Source: Brachyhypopomus gauderio (lineage: Eukaryota; Chordata; Actinopteri; Gymnotiformes; Hypopomidae). Taken from it: a DNA stretch of 64,000 nt. Position 1 is the first letter of the stretch. Each line of letters opens with the position of its first letter. The notes below the pieces were generated by a model. The model was not told where the DNA came from and searched no databases. It worked only from the letters and a program-made list of their open reading frames with translations. The stretch is from NCBI RefSeq assembly GCF_052324685.1, contig NW_027506915.1:248001-312000 (forward strand), written 5' to 3'. Position numbers and translations under genes: made by a program. Shown piece after piece: positions 63,447 through 64,000 of the stretch.

Positions 63447-63650
63447 CAGCGATGGAATGCTAATGAATGAAGGCTTTTACATGAGTTCTGGCTGGCCGTT
63501 ATTCATGAGTGAAGAAAGACCAGAATGTGGGTTATTCGTGACCACACCAGAACATGTGGACCTTTTTGTGTCAAGACTGTCAAATGCTTCCCATGTCAGA
63601 GGTCAAGAATATCTGGACATGTTCTGAATCACAGAGCAAGGTTAAACGTA

Positions 63651-63723
63651 GCCTGGATAGCTCAGTCGGCAGAGCATCAGACTTTTAATCTGAGGGTCCA
63701 GGGTTCAAGTCCCTGTTCAGGCG
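63651..63723 (+). tRNA. tRNA-Lys-TTT: tRNA-Lys(TTT), unit 52
   Basis: T20C in the D-loop (CGGCAGAGC), a variable position. This is the last complete gene; the Tyr of this unit lies beyond the window. Confidence 0.96.
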
Positions 63724-64000
63724 TTGAACTTTACATGACCGTCAGCTTTTGAGCACCGTTCACTCATCGTCAGGCAGGCTTTTGGATTAAGCTGAACTTC
63801 CATCTTTACGTCTGCCTACCTGTGACTTCCTTGTCATTAATTATTTTGTCTATGTCCTTGTTAATGATGACAAAAAAAACAACAATTAAAGCCACTCAGC
63901 CTTTCCTTTCTCTCTCTCTCTATGTGACATCACAATAGATTTTCTCAAAAAGCAATTCAAATTGTTCTAACCATTGGTGGGACCAACCCGTGGCCTTTTA

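Larger units (their letters stand above)
13857..64000. repeat. tandem array of a 970-bp Glu-Lys-Tyr tRNA unit
   Basis: Fifty-two units of 969-972 bp are present, the last cut by the window edge. Each holds tRNA-Glu(CTC) on the minus strand, tRNA-Lys(TTT) on the plus strand 204 bp from Glu, a 472-bp spacer, tRNA-Tyr(GTA) on the plus strand, and 63 bp to the next Glu. Unit length varies mainly through an A-run (6-9 A) in the Lys-Tyr spacer, the T-run after Tyr, and a 2-bp deletion before Lys in units 36, 40, 42 and 48. Identity between units is very high, which implies recent amplification or continuing homogenisation. Confidence 0.98.

Noticed and set aside
13893-63752. Families of 61-97-codon open frames repeated every 970 bp in the array
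   Set aside because: They run through tRNA genes and spacers; their conservation follows from unit identity. None has a recognised domain.
1-64000. Virus-like or LTR element fossils
   Set aside because: No terminal repeats, primer-binding site or recognisable virus-like protein segments were seen on either strand.

Overview
The window is eukaryotic nuclear DNA, almost certainly vertebrate. The tRNA genes have vertebrate-type sequences: internal A and B boxes, no encoded CCA, a tRNA-Tyr with a 14-base intron just 3' of the anticodon, and tRNA-Glu/Lys bodies close to those known from mammals. A fish or an amphibian seems likeliest because both are known for large tandem tDNA arrays, but the sequence does not name the species. 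I found no credible protein-coding gene, rRNA, CRISPR array or virus-like element. The apparent open frames are by-products of tandem repeats or run through tRNA genes.

Layout. (1) 1-13564 is a patchwork of tandem satellite arrays: a 184-bp array (1-2521), a 530-bp higher-order repeat (2522-5515), a 183-bp array (5516-7518), diverged 184-bp monomers (7519-8735), a chimeric stretch (8736-8966), a second block of the 530-bp family (8967-about 10040), an inverted junction element (about 10041-10110), an 888-bp higher-order repeat (about 10110-12384) passing into short GC-rich monomers, and a 347-bp duplication (about 12896-13564). Aligned by eye, most of these share landmarks and look like one superfamily of roughly 175-184-bp monomers. 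(2) 13565-13856 is a short CpG-rich, mostly single-copy border. (3) 13857-64000 is an abruptly starting tandem array of a unit of about 970 bp. Each unit carries tRNA-Glu(CTC) on the minus strand, then tRNA-Lys(TTT) and intron-bearing tRNA-Tyr(GTA) on the plus strand.

The window holds 52 Glu, 52 Lys and 51 Tyr genes (155 in all, placed individually below). The array runs off the right edge inside unit 52. Glu and Lys diverge from a 204-bp spacer. Tyr and the Glu of the next unit converge on a 63-bp spacer that holds a T8 terminator for Tyr and a T5 terminator for Glu. Lys has no nearby T-run. The genes form a 1:1:1 dosage amplification transcribed by RNA polymerase III from internal promoters.

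Most copies are intact, but recurrent sub-lineages carry changes at conserved tRNA positions: Glu C56T, Glu G18C, Lys with an altered T-stem and discriminator, and Tyr A14/G15 changes. Several shared variants mark multi-unit duplications with offsets of 2910, 3881, 5822-5823 and 6793 bp. A spacer stretch upstream of tRNA-Tyr is nearly invariant across all units although no known gene explains it.
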